Source of the DNA: Ailurus styani
Taxonomy: Eukaryota > Chordata > Mammalia > Carnivora > Ailuridae
DNA length: 64,000 bases
Direction: 5' to 3'
NCBI GenBank assembly: GCA_002007465.1
Contig: LNAC01000751.1
Location: forward strand, 555,640-619,639
The notes under the pieces are model-generated. The model worked only from the letters and a program-made list of their open reading frames with translations. It was not told where the DNA came from and searched no databases. Positions 33,735 through 46,303 of this stretch are shown piece after piece (within the stretch, counting starts at the first letter, position 1; each line of letters opens with the position of its first letter). A program made the position numbers and the translations under genes.

Positions 33735-33815
33735 CATACCATATTTATATATGGAATATATATATATATACAGAATATATATGGAATATATATATACAGA
33801 ATATATATATTCACT
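33735..33815. repeat. AT-rich short tandem repeat
   Basis: Repeated 'atatatatacagaatatata' blocks. Confidence 0.9.
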
Positions 33816-34005
33816 TAGCTCTGCAAAGTTTGTTCAGCTTACTCTATGCAGATGATACCTCTCATTTAAAAATAAATAAAGTTTTAGAAGAAGGAGACCA
33901 GTCTTCAGTGGAGGTCCCCATTTGCCTCGTGCCTCAAGGGTCCTCTCTCCATCGGCCATCCCCTTGTGGACGTTCTTCCTTCCCAGGCTCCAGGGGGTCT
34001 CCTGG

Positions 34006-34149
34006 CTATGCCTTAAGGCTCGCGTACACACAGGTTTCCAGAGGCTGCTCCATCTGGCTGGAGGGACCCTCACTTAGGGCTCTGGTGTTCAGCTCAGCAT
34101 AAGTCACTCCGTGAGGTTCCTCGGCTCTTGAGACCTCGGATGCTTTATC
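34006..34149 (-). CDS. VSTM1: VSTM1-type last exon with ITIM
   Basis: After CTTCCCTTCAG it reads [20 protein letters not shown], then NTRALSEG and ends with TCVYASLKA and TAG (34006-34008). VTYAEL is a perfect ITIM (V-x-Y-x-x-L). The second tyrosine (VYASL) has cysteine at the -2 position, so it is a weak match. Human VSTM1 ends with the related pair VTYAEL and EYAAL. The ITIM frame needs a phase-0 junction at this acceptor. An alternative acceptor seven bases inside (AAAG) would suit phase 1. Confidence 0.82.
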   Translation of the reverse strand, partial: DKASEVSRAEEPHGVTYAELNTRALSEGPSSQMEQPLETCVYASLKA

Positions 34150-37100
34150 CTGAAGGGAAGCAAGGAGAAGAGGGTCAAGTATTCCTGGGAAGGAGTGTTG
34201 GATTGTGAAGATTTAGCGTTTGTAACAACGGTGTGGTAGACAGCTGTATTAGAAAGAGCCTCCTGCTCTTTGAGTCTTGGTGCGTTCCCCTACCCTCTGG
34301 AAGGTTGGTGGGACCTGGGGACGTGCATATGTCAAACAGAATAAGTGGAAAGAATGGGCTGTCGTGTGTCTTTGTGTTTAAGACTAGGTGACGAAAGACA
34401 AGACTTCCTTCTTGTTCCCACCTGTCTATTTTCAGGTCACTCACTCGTGCTGATCAAGCCAGCTGCTCTGTTATGAGCTGCCCTATGGAAAGCCCCACAT
34501 AGTCAGGGTGGTCTCTGGAGGACAGCCAGTGAGGAACGGAACCCCGCCAGCCACCACCTGAGTGAGCGAGTGTGGGAACCAACCCTCCTACTCAAGCCCG
34601 AACCAGCCTGGCCAACCCCTTGACCCCAGGCTGTGAGACCAGATTGAGCCACATCCCAGCATGAGCCACACCCAGATTCCTGACCTGCAGACCCCGCAGA
34701 GATGGTAAGTGTTGCCTTAAGTCATTGTGTTTGGGGACGATTGGTTATGAAACCATAGATAATTCATGGAAACAGCCATCAAAGAGAGTGTTAATATGAA
34801 ATGTCCAGAATAGGTCAGTCCTTAGGGACAGAAAGCTAGTGGTGGTCAGGGGCTTGGGGTGGGAGTGTGGGCATGCGGAGAGTGCTTAAAGCCCATGGTG
34901 TTTCCTCTGGGGTGATGACAATGTTCTGGAACTAGACGATGGTGACTATTGCCCAACATCATGAATATTCCAACAGTTGCTAAATTGTACAGATTAAATG
35001 GTGAATTTTATGTTATGTGCATTTTGCTGCAATTTTTAAAAAATTCAAGTGTAAATGAAAAAGTAAGGGTTACTGTTGAGGACTGCAGGCTGTACTATGC
35101 AGGCACTTCATGGTAGGCGGTTACCATATTTTCATAAATAGCACAAAGAGGTGGGGCACATTATTCCCTTCGTCCAGATGAAGAAACAGAGGCCCAGGGT
35201 GGGAAAGTCACTGGCCCAAGATTAGAACAGGTAGTTTATAATAATAGTAGTGTTGGGGGCACTGAGTGCTTATGCCATGTCCGGGACCCTACTGATCATT
35301 CTGTGGCTCTGAGCTCATTAAATCATCTCTTCATCCCGGAAAGAAGGTGATGTGCATCCCACGTCCCGTGGGGGAAATGTTCCCAGAAGGGACACGTCGT
35401 GGGATGGAGGTCCCCTGGCCAGAGGAGGCACAGAAAACTTTAGACCAGATTCCCCTGGAAAGTAGAGCGAGGGCAGCGGCGGAGGAAAGCGGAGGCCCGA
35501 CCGTCGACCGAACCGCTGGGAGGGACGGAGAGCCTGGGACAAGGGGGGTGACGGGAAATGGCCCCAGTGGAGACTCACCAAGGCGGGAGAGCAGCTCGTC
35601 ATAGCTGCGGGTAGATCTGGGAAGGAGAAATTGTGCTGTTGCTTCACCCCCAGACTCCAGGGGTTAAGTGTGTTCACACACGCCCCCTCACATGCACAGT
35701 CACCATACATACCCTCACATGCACACACCCGCACCCATGCGTGCTCTCATTCACACGCACGCACGTGCGTGCACACACAAACACTCAACACACATGCACA
35801 CTCGATTCACATGCACACAAACGTGCAGACCATACATGTACACATGCAACACGCATACACACAACCAGACACGTCTACACCCATGCATCCTCTCACATGC
35901 GTGCACATGTGTGCACGCACAAATACTCATGCACACGCCCACATGCACATGCACACACAAACCACATGCATACACACACAACACACTCATACACACCTGC
36001 TCATGCGTGTTCTTGCACACATGCACACACATATTCACGTGCATACACACATCCCTGCACACCTGCACATGCAGACTCGCATACACACTCAAATGCACAT
36101 GCTTATGTGAGCACAGGCTGCACACATTGATGCACACAGCACACCCAGACAAATACACACGCACATGTACCCACCACAGCTTTCTCTCTCAGTCTGAGTA
36201 CTTGTCCCCAATTCTTCACGTCCCTCAGAGTAGAAGCTGATGAGAGAAACAGTGATGCATTGGAGGTAAAGGAAGTTGGAGTGAGACATCGGGATCATTG
36301 TGGGTAGGTGGAGGGGAGGTGCCAAGCAAGATCACCTGTAATCCAAAGTCCCTCCACTTCCTCCACGCTCATATACCCCTCCCTGTGGTCCCCAAGTCAT
36401 TCGGGTGTTCAGCCGAGTCTTGGGAGCAGAGGAGGGGAAGTGGTTGGGGTCAGTGTCGTCCATGAGGAAAGGATCCAAGGAAAGAACACTGAATGAGAAG
36501 TGGAGGGTGGTCGTAAGAAGAGAGGACATGGAGAAACACTTCGGATGGTCTCTGGGGCTGGTCGGGGCCACATAAAGTGTTGAGGGAAGAAAGAAGGTCT
36601 TGAGTAGCCAAGGCAGCTATGGAGGAAGAGTTAAGTATGGGCCGATGGGATCCTCTGAGTAGCCCTACCGTTTGCTCATCTTGTCAGGAGCTGCCCCTGG
36701 GGGTAAAAAAGAGACAAGATCAACCCCGTGGTGTCACTTTCCCGTTCTCTTTCTCCCATTTCCTCCCAAATATTTAGCTGTCGTTTTCCTGAACTCACCA
36801 CACCGGGTGTATTTGCCGATGAGGAAGGCTCCAAGGAGGAAGAGAAAGATGAAGGTGACAATGAGGATGATCCCAGCGGTCCCTGGGGAGAGGAAAGGGG
36901 GTAAGAGGGCCCACAGTTTGCTGAGACACGTTCTGGTGCCTCAGTGTGTCTACCCTCGATCAAGTTCCTACCATGCGCTGGAGATCTCACTACGTTCTTT
37001 TCATACTTACGGGTCTCCTGGGAGAGAGACAGTGATGCCCATTTTACAGATGCAGAAGCTGAACATCAGAGGGTTGAAGTGCCATTTCCAAAGTGGCCCC

Positions 37101-40100
37101 GCTACCGAGGAGGCAGAGCTGTGACTGTGATCCTCCCCACTTCGAAAGACCTTGCACCGAGCCACAGCCTTCAGGCGTCCCCAAAAGATAGACATCCTCA
37201 AGAATTTTCCCAGGGGTGGATAACTCTTGGCTTCACAAGGACGTCTCATCCCACAGGTGAATGCATGTCCTGGGAAGCTCTACTCTCTTACCTATTCCTG
37301 TTTCCGCCATCCGAGGATGCTGCTTTTCAGTTTTATCTAGGAGACAGAATTCTTGCGTTAAGTTTTCAGTCTAAACAAATTTAAATAAAATTTCAAACTC
37401 TGTACATTATTTACAAAGGCATGCCCATGAAGTAAAAATATATAAAACCACGCCCAGAAATAACACCAACTTCAGGGTAGAGGGTTCTTCCGGGAAGGGG
37501 GCCAGTAATGGGAATGACGTTGAGGAAGAAAGAGGGCTCTTCTTTAATCTTTACTCGTGGAAAGAAAACAGCTTAGAACAAATATGACAAACCGTAAACA
37601 GTCTAATTCTGGGCAGTGGACATGGGGCTATGTTATTTGATTGTTACCTCTATTAGGTAGTATTTTTCAGATTTCTCATAAAAAAGAAGTTCTTATCAGT
37701 TCTCTTGCTGGTTTGCGGGAGGAAGATTTGCTGAGTGTTGGGTCTATCTGGGGAACAGAATTAAGGAAGGTGGGATGCAGAAAGAAAAGGCGAGTGTACT
37801 CCCGAAGTGTCTGGACCCCACTCACGGACCATGACTCGCATGTAGGCGGGTGTGATAGTTAAATTTATGTGTCAACTTGACTAGGCTACAGTACCCAGTT
37901 ATTTGGTCAAACACCCGTCTAGACCGGTTGCCAGGAAGGTAACCCCGGAAACTAATATAATGCTGTATGTTAACCACACTGGAGTTAAAATAAAATAAAA
38001 GAAATGCAATCTTAACTAAAATTCATTTTTTAAAACAGATGTGATTAACATTTAAGTCAGTAGAGTTTAAGTAGAGCAGATTACTCTCCATAACATGGGT
38101 GGGCCTCATCCAATCAGTTGAAGGCCCAAAGAGAAAGACTGATCTCCTTTGAGGATGAAGGAACTCTGCTTCCCGCTGTCCCCAGACTAAACATCAGCTC
38201 TCTCCCAGGTGTCTAGCCTGCCAGCCACATGAGTTGCCTGAGGTTGCAGAGCTAGTGAGTAGCAGAGCCAGGGGTGGGACTCCTGCTAATGTGATGATAC
38301 TCACCACGTCACTCTCCAATGCCTTTACTATCTACAGCTCTGCTGGCTATGAGTTGACCAAAGCAGAAGAAGAAGACTCCTGAGACCATCTGAAGACCCC
38401 ACCTCCTCCCCCAGCCTTCAAAGAAGGCAGCAGGCCGGGGAAGTTTGCTCCCTCCAGACCACTGTTTGCTCTGTTCCCCGTGGTATCACCCGTAGCTCTT
38501 CACCTCTCTGTCCTTCGGAGCCACGCCGTCAGGAATGGGACACTGTTGGACTCGACCACCTCCTGTCTACTCACCCTCCCCTCCTGCCCCCGGCCAGTTG
38601 CATTCTGCTCTCTCCAAACCAGACTGCATTGGTCTCATTCCACCTTCAGAAATGATGAGTAAACCCCACAAACCATTGGGCTCCTAGGTCTGACTCTGAA
38701 GAAATCGCTGGGAAACTGGAGACAAATCAAACTTCAGAATAAAAGAGGAAAAACAAACCCCGAACACCACAAGTGACCTTGAAGCCAGTATTCTGGTAAG
38801 TTCCTGAAACAGCCGCGGGTCAGAGGCTGCAGGAATTGAAGGGGAGTATGGTCTCCACCCCTGACCATCCCTGCAGGAACTCTGGGGTCTACCTGGTGAC
38901 CAGACACAGGGTCCAGAGCAGGTTGCTCAACTTGGGCGCCATCGATACTCAGGGCTGGGTGTCTCTCGGTGGGGAGGGGTCCTGGGCGTCCCAGGGTGTT
39001 TTGTGGCTTCCGCGGTCTCAGCCTCCTCGACTGGGAGCATCCTCTCTCCCATCCCCAGTGGTGACCACCGAAAATGTCAAAGGGGTTTATGAAAGGCTCT
39101 GGCGAATCCCAGAGGGAAACTCTTGGGCCCCGTTTGCGGTAACCTGTCAGCGCACCCGTATCCAATCACGTCTGTGCCAGCCCCCCCCCACACACACAGA
39201 TGACACCATCCTGTCTTCCTCAGGCGACAATTGTTGCCCTTGGCGACAGTTGTCAGGGTTTGAGCGGTGGCTGAAGGAACGCGGGAGAGGCCGTGAGTGG
39301 GTGTGACGGCGACTCGCTGGGCCCTTCCAGGCGAGCCGTTCTGTCGCTCATGCGTTCAGGCCAGGGACAGCCTGTGTGTCGCCATCACGCAAGAAACTCA
39401 GGAGGTTCCTTGTACACCAGGGATCAAGAAGAGAACAGAAAAAGCGATTCACCCGTCCAAAATTATTTAAAATTTCTGCCGTCTGCAGAGAGCAGATCGA
39501 GCCTACAATCTTTTTCTTCCGTTTTGTCCCTTTGAGTGTCGTGTTTTGAGAAGACCACCTCATCTGTGCTTAACCTTGTCGCGTGCGACGGAGCTGAGTT
39601 AGAGACGCAGACGTGCAACCTTGCTTGGCCTCTTTGGAGCCTGGAAGACCTTCGGAGGTCATGTAATTCTCGACTCATATTCGTAATTCATTGTAACGGT
39701 GAGGATATTTCCTGTTAGCATGTGAGGGTACACACGTTCTCTGTTTCCCGCACGTCTCCCACGAGGCGTGCAGCTCCTGATAGAGCCGCTCTGGCATGCA
39801 GAGGGAGAAGTTGGGGTGTTCGTAATGGTAACAGTAGGAAAGACTTAGATGACTGAGATGCCACTTGCTGTCCACCGGACAGTTTAGAAAGGACTTAGGT
39901 AGATTAACTCCTCAGAATCTCACCCGAGTCCCTTGTGCGAGTACTACTATCCACCCGTGTAACAGGTACAGAAGCTGAGGCAGGCAGAGGCTAAGTCATC
40001 TGTAGGAAGGTAGCCTGTTGACGAACTAAAATCCAGACGCTTGTAATTATTTGCAAAACAAGAGCGGGTACACAGCCTTCCAGACGGGAGCCATCTACCC

Positions 40101-43100
40101 GCGTGACAGGTGCTCATCCCTGTTCAAACGGCTGTGGTTGTTTGAATGTTCTTCCCTTTCTCTCAATTACCTGACTTCTCCCTGGGAGGATGACCTTCAC
40201 GTTGACCTAGAATGCAGGAAAGGGGTCCCTAGGCACATGGAATTCCCTGCCTTACTCCTGGGCTCCGTGGCCCCACCCTGGGGTGGAGAGAAAACTTCTT
40301 CACCTGCTGCTGCCGATGGTCTCCAGATGAGCAGCAGGACCTTGGGATTTTCTTGCTCTGGCCAGGGCTCCATAATTCTGTGGCAAACAGCCTTGCCGAG
40401 CAGATACCTCACCCTCGTTAGCCGTCTTAGTGCCCTTGGGCTGCTCTCGCGGCATGCCCCGGGCTGGGGGCAGACGGGCAGTAGACGGCTCTCTCTCACA
40501 GGGCTGGAGCCCAGCAGTCTGAGATCGGGGTGCCGGCATGGTCCAGGGGTGGGAGTGGGGCTCTTCGGGGTGGCAGAAGGGGACAGGGGTGCTTCTGGAG
40601 TCTCCTTTGATAAGGCGCGTGCCCCATCACAAGGGCTCCACCCTTATGACCGAAGCAGCTCCCAAAGGCCCCCGCCTCCTAATGCTGTCACGTTTAGGGG
40701 TTAGGATTTCAACGTGAAATTGCAGGGGTGGGTGGGGACACACAACTTTCAGACCTCAGGATCAGAGGGTAGCAACTCTCCTTCTTCTAGGAACTGCTCA
40801 TTCCCCCTACATTCAAGTCACCCTGGAGGGTGCTGGGTTTCTCCTGCACTGCACCGTGTGGTGAGCATTTCCGAGAACCGATCTAGGGGCTGAGCTGACC
40901 GGGACTATTCACAGCCCTCCCCAGTCTCTTCGTCTGTCTGTCCGTGTGTCTGTCTGTCTTGAACTGGGTCCGGGAAGGAGGGCCAAATGCTTCTCCAGGA
41001 GCAGAATCTGTGAGCTGCTCATACATTCAGGTCTTAATGGCCATGCTCTGCCCAAAAGAGGGAACCGGTCCCCACTAAGAGAATGAAATGGGCACAGTAA
41101 GGACACAGTGTGAGAGGGGAGAAGAATCCAGGCCAGACTCTGGTCCCTCATTCTAGTTTCTGAAGCCAGGTGGCATCCTGGCTTCATCCAGTGGTTTCCA
41201 GCCACGCATGGTCTGGACTCCGTGGGAACTTGACCACGTCTGGAGATGTTGCGGTTGTCAAAGCTAGCAAAGGGGACTTGCAGCAGGTGGAGGTCAGAGA
41301 TGAGGCTGAACATCCTATAAGGCTCAGGGCGCACTATTCTCCCTCCCCCGCCCCCGCAAAAAAAAGAATTATCCAGCAAAACGTGTCAGAAGTGGGAAAC
41401 CAGTTGGGAAACCCCGAATGACCTCTTTAATCCCGAGGGCTGATGTAGTCCCCTCACTTTCCCTAGGTCACTTCAAGGTCGATGTTTTCTGCTTGCAACC
41501 AAGTGTCTTGACGAATACAGTTCTCAGAACTATCCGTTATAATTGATCACTTGCATTTCCTCTCCTTCTCACCAGAGTCGTACGGGTCTGAGGTGTGCCT
41601 TGCTTCCCCCTCACTTGACAGACGGAGGAAAGACATACAAAGAACTAAGTTGCGGAATCCTCACAGACAGCAGGTGCCAGCGCTGTGGTTTTAACTCAGA
41701 CCCACTCACTTTGCCTGTTGTCCTGTCCTGCACGGTGTTTCTCGGGGACCCCGAATCCCTGCCCCGTGAGCTTTTTGGAAATTCCGGGTTCTCTGTGTAC
41801 TGCCCTGTGCAGGTACGACGGGTCCTCCTATCAGGACTGGGGTACTCAGCCCCCATCCAGGAGGATGCCTGGTTCCTACTGGCCTCTCTTCCTCCCCTTG
41901 TCCTGGACAAACTCAGTCATCAAAAATAGCCCTCGTGCACAAGGGTCAAAAAACATCCCGTTCCTGAACAAACCAACAGAATCCTTGTGCACCGTAGGTA
42001 GCAACGCGGAACCAAGTGGCCACTTGGAAAAACAGGATGCTGGGGGGTCCTCCAAAAATGAAAGGGAGAGCTATCCTGTGATCCAGCAATCCCATTTCCG
42101 AAAGAATTGATGGCCACTAGGTGGCCAGGAGGTGACGGGCCAGTAGCCAAATAGGTAGAAAGGACCCAAATGTCTATCAGCTGATGACTAGGTAAGCGAA
42201 ATGTGGTCTGTCCATAAAATGGCACGTTCTCAGCCTCTAGAAGGAAGGAAATACAGCTACGGGAAGGAAATATGCCACAGTGTGGGTGAGCCTTGAGAAC
42301 GTTTTTCGGAGTGAGAAAGGCCAGTCCCAGCATGGCAGAGAGCATATGATCCCCGTGATGTGAGGTTCCCGGATTAGTCCGATGCACTGAGACAGTGTGG
42401 GATGGTGGGAGCGAGGGGCTGGGGGCGGGGAGGTGCAGAGAGGCTGTCTGATGGGGACAGAGTTTCAGTTCTGCAAGTTGAAGGGCGTTCTCGAATTGGG
42501 TGTTGGTACAAGTGCACTAACACTACTGAGCTGTGCACTTGAAAATAAGATGATAACTTTTATGTGAGGCACTTTTGCCATGATTTTTTTTTTAAAAATC
42601 ATGCCTCTTGAGAGGGCTCAGCAGGAAGAGGGAAGCTTGACTCAGCTGAGCTAAAAGGTGAGAGTGTGAGAGTCCCAATGAAAATGGAACACAGATCTTC
42701 CTGGAGTCTCTGAGTCCTTCTCAGGAAGATGGTCCTGGATTCTGTTATTCTCTCCCTCTTCTGCCTTTTTGCTAGAACCTCCTCCTGCATAACCCCAGGA
42801 GGTATCATTCACACTTTAGTGTAAATGAATTGTGCCCTGCCCAGGAGATATGCGATGGTTTTGTGGCTACATCTTATTTTCCTAGTGGGGGTCAATTATT
42901 GCAAATCCCCCCTCGCCCTGAAGCCTGCCCCACATCTGGCCACCTACAGTGGGAAGCCCCCACCCAGCCTTCTTTTATGTGATTCTCCACCTTCTGTGCT
43001 CCCTGTCTTGGCAGACGATCCTGTACACTGTTGTACAGAACCCGCCCTTGGCTCTTCCGCAGTGGTTTCTCCAAGCTGCAGAGTCTCGTGGAGACAGACT

Positions 43101-46100
43101 GTGCCCGCACCACACTCACTCAGGTCCCAGCACCTCAGCAGCAGGTAATCCAGGTGTGGTCCACCTGACAGTACAAACCTCACCTGTCACCTGGATCTCA
43201 CGATGATCGCTGGGCTCTGAGGCCCAGAAAGGAGCCCCGGTCTGGTAGCACATACAGCTGTAGTTCCCGGTGTCACTGGCTGTCACATTCTGGAGGGAGA
43301 AGTCCATCTCCTTCCTTACTGGACCCCGGAGCTGTATGGGTCCTGCTGTTCCTGCCTTCAGTAGAGCGAATGTTACAGCCTCATAAACATTGTCTGGCAT
43401 CTGGCACCGCAGGGTCACAGTGTCTCCTGTGGTCACCTTGCCCCTTTGGTGGGCTTGGAGAGAAGGTTTAGGTAACTCTCCTGGAAGAGAAGGAAGGCTC
43501 CAAGGTCATGGGGAGAAGCCCTGGGTCCCCCACCCACCCTCGTTCTCCTGGCAAGTGGGGGAAATGACAGATCCCTGGTCTCACCCTCTCTCCGCTCTGA
43601 TTGCGGGAAGGAGATTTGCCCTGCAAGCCTGGACGAAGCTGAGCCAGGTCACTCTGTTCTGTGTTTCACCCTCTCCCCTTGTCCCCTCCCTCCCTCGGTT
43701 TGTCCCCTACACCTGTCCCTGCAAGACCCTGTGTCCCTCCAAGGCACGCTCCTCACCTGTCACCAGCAGGAGGAGGACGTCACTGGGCCGTGAACGTGTG
43801 TGCGGGGGCCCTCGCCTGTAGTAGTCACAGGTGTACTCTCCAGCGCTGCTGTATTGTAGGTCAGTGAGGTGAAATTCAGCTGGCCCATCTGTGGAAATCC
43901 ATGACTGCACAGACTCCAAAGGAACTTTTCCCTTTCTGAGAACAAAGTTGACATCCTTGGAAGAGGTCTGGCATTGCAGCGTCACATCACTGTGGTGAGG
44001 CATCACCGAGCTGGGCCAGGCCCTGAGGGAGGGCTTGGGAAGGGACTCTGGAAGGAAGCAGAGTTCAGGATGGGAGCTGGTGCCCTTGTCTGCTCCCGGG
44101 AAACCCCTTGAAGGAAAGAGAAGGGGCACGGGGAGTTTGGAGTGAAGAGAAGGAGGGTCTGAGTGAAGGAACTCACCGTCCGTGCCCCTGCCTCCTTGGC
44201 CAGCGCACAGCCCTGCAAGAGAGCCGTCCATGAGACACGAGCACCCATCCGGAGCCCCGTCCCGAGGGGCCTTCCCGGGGGCTGCCGCTGAGAAGGGACC
44301 AATTGTCGACACTCAGCGGCAGTCCCGTCCTCCTTCCGGAGAACCCATCTAGCATGAGTGCTGGTTTGCCCCTTATGTTAATATCCTGGGCTGCTGGTCT
44401 CTCAAAGTGTCACAAGTTTGGTGGCTCGTGACAACACGGATTTCTTATCTTACTGTTCTGTGGGTTAGGAAAGTCCAACAACACAGGTCCCACTGGCTCC
44501 AACCAGGGTGTCTTTGGGGCTGTGTTCCTTCTGGGGGCTCTAGAGGACAACCCATTTCCTGGCCTTTTCCAGCTTCTAGAAGCGCCCGCACCTCTTGGTG
44601 GTGGCCTCTTCCTCTAGCTCTAAGAGTAGCAGAGGTTGGTGCATTGACACCCTCTTCTGCCTCTTTTGCTCCTCTAGGGATCCTGTGCTTACACTGTGAC
44701 CACCCACATAATCCAGAAGAAGCCTCCTCCTTTAAGGTCAACTGATAAGCAACTTAATTCCACCTGCCACCTTGGATTTCCTTGGCCACCTAAAGGAATG
44801 TATCCACAGCTCCCGGGATCAAGACACAGACACCCTTGGGTGTCTACCAGTCTCTCTGTTCTTTCTCACACTCTCCCACTTCACCATCCCAGGGTCTTCT
44901 CTCGCAGTGGCCCCAGGACTTCAGATGGCTTTGCCATTTTGCCTCGGAACCCAGCGATTCCCCCCACCACCCATGCTTTATCCATCCACCTTATTCGTCT
45001 GTTGTACTGTGCGATGTCATCTCTAGATTTGATGGTGAAGAGAGGACAAGGGACACTGCACTTTTCTCCTGATCATCCCTGTCTCCCTAAGTGTGTCACT
45101 CGGGTGTCTCCTGAGCGTGTCAACATCGTAGAGGGCACAGGACCCACCTTTCCCCTGGTGCCATGGCTTCTTGAGTGTGAGACATCTTAATAATGACAAA
45201 AGCCATTTGGCCGGGGGGAAGGAAACCCTTTAGGTTTTCAAGACACCTATTATTTCTGATGCTCTTGGGTTCATAAGAGATCCGGAATCGCTAGCATTTA
45301 AGTCCCTTGAGGGCAGAGAATACATCCTCACTACCAAGAATGCAGCACGGACTTTGGTAGATGTTCAATAAATACATGTTGGCCAATGGAGTTTAAATTT
45401 TATGTAAAGAGAGTCACTTGCAAAGATTTCTGAAGCTGCAGAAATAATGATTTCCCAAATTTCCCTCTGAACACAACAGCATAACCACCCGAGTCAGCTG
45501 AGGGCAGGGGAAGGAGGTGGGGAGACCCCTGGCCTATGATAAGAGACATCTAGCTGTGGCGGACTCAGTCCTTTTCGTGGAGAAGCTTCTGTCTGCCCTC
45601 GGGGAATGGCCTAAACGCATCCCTGACATTACAGTTGGTCGTGAGTCCTCTAATTGGTGCCCCAGAGTAAATCTCAAAAATCTGAGATTGGTATTACCTG
45701 GAAGGGTGAGGCGTATGTTCCCCACCTTTCCCCTCTGGTGGCCTTTCCTTCAGATCTAGACCAAACTGATCCTAAGAAAAGTGAGACCCTCAGTGTTTAT
45801 CTTTCTCTGCCTGACTTGTTTCAGCTCGTGTAATACCCTCAAGGTCCACCCATGGTGTCACAAATGGTGGGATTTCCTTCTTCCGCAAGGCTGAATAATA
45901 TCCCATTATACATGCAGACCCCACCTTCTGTAACCATCCATCCGTGGATGGACTCTCAGGTCACTTCCATGCCTTGGCTGCTGTGAATGCTGCAGTAAAC
46001 ATGGGGATACAGACATCCCTTCAGCTTCCTGTTTTCATGTCCTTTAGATATGTAACCCCGAAGTAGGGCTGATGATCATATGGTAGTTCTACTTTTAGGT

Positions 46101-46269
46101 TTTTAAAAATTATTATTAGTGGGGCACCTGGGTGGCTCAGTGGGTTGAGCCTCTGCCTTCGGCTCAGGTCGTGATCTCAGGGTCCTGGGATCGAGGCCCA
46201 CATCAGGCTCCCTGCTCAACGGGGAACCTGCTTCCTCCTCTCTCTCTGCCTGCCTCTCTGCCTGCTTGT

Positions 46270-46303
<34 letters not shown>

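Larger units (their letters stand above)
37337..43183 (-). other. 5.8-kb intron of unit D holding old repeats, no exon found
   Basis: I looked for the Ig-exon donor (cctcacctgtcacc on the plus strand), for FVLRK coding and for the NLxRLGL membrane motif, and found none. It holds an old repeat (37.86-38.24 kb), MIR-like pieces (38.2 and 39.9-40.0 kb), another old repeat end near 40.6-40.75 kb, MER5A (41.2-41.4 kb) and L1 (42.0-42.6 kb). Absence by eye is not proof. Confidence 0.55.

Noticed and set aside
35631..36240. Several overlapping 137-190-residue open frames rich in His, Thr and Cys
   Set aside because: They are translations of the CA/TG-rich array in different frames.
39675..39875. 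Minus-strand frame containing [14 protein letters not shown], considered as a lost VSTM1 Ig exon
   Set aside because: There is a cysteine in a Y-rich setting but no D-x-G-x-Y-x-C motif, no preceding tryptophan/FVLRK strand and no GTGAGG donor. It overlaps MIR-like sequence.
40051..40704. 217-residue plus-strand frame
   Set aside because: The frame overlaps old repeat sequence near its end, and the composition shows no known motif. Treated as chance.
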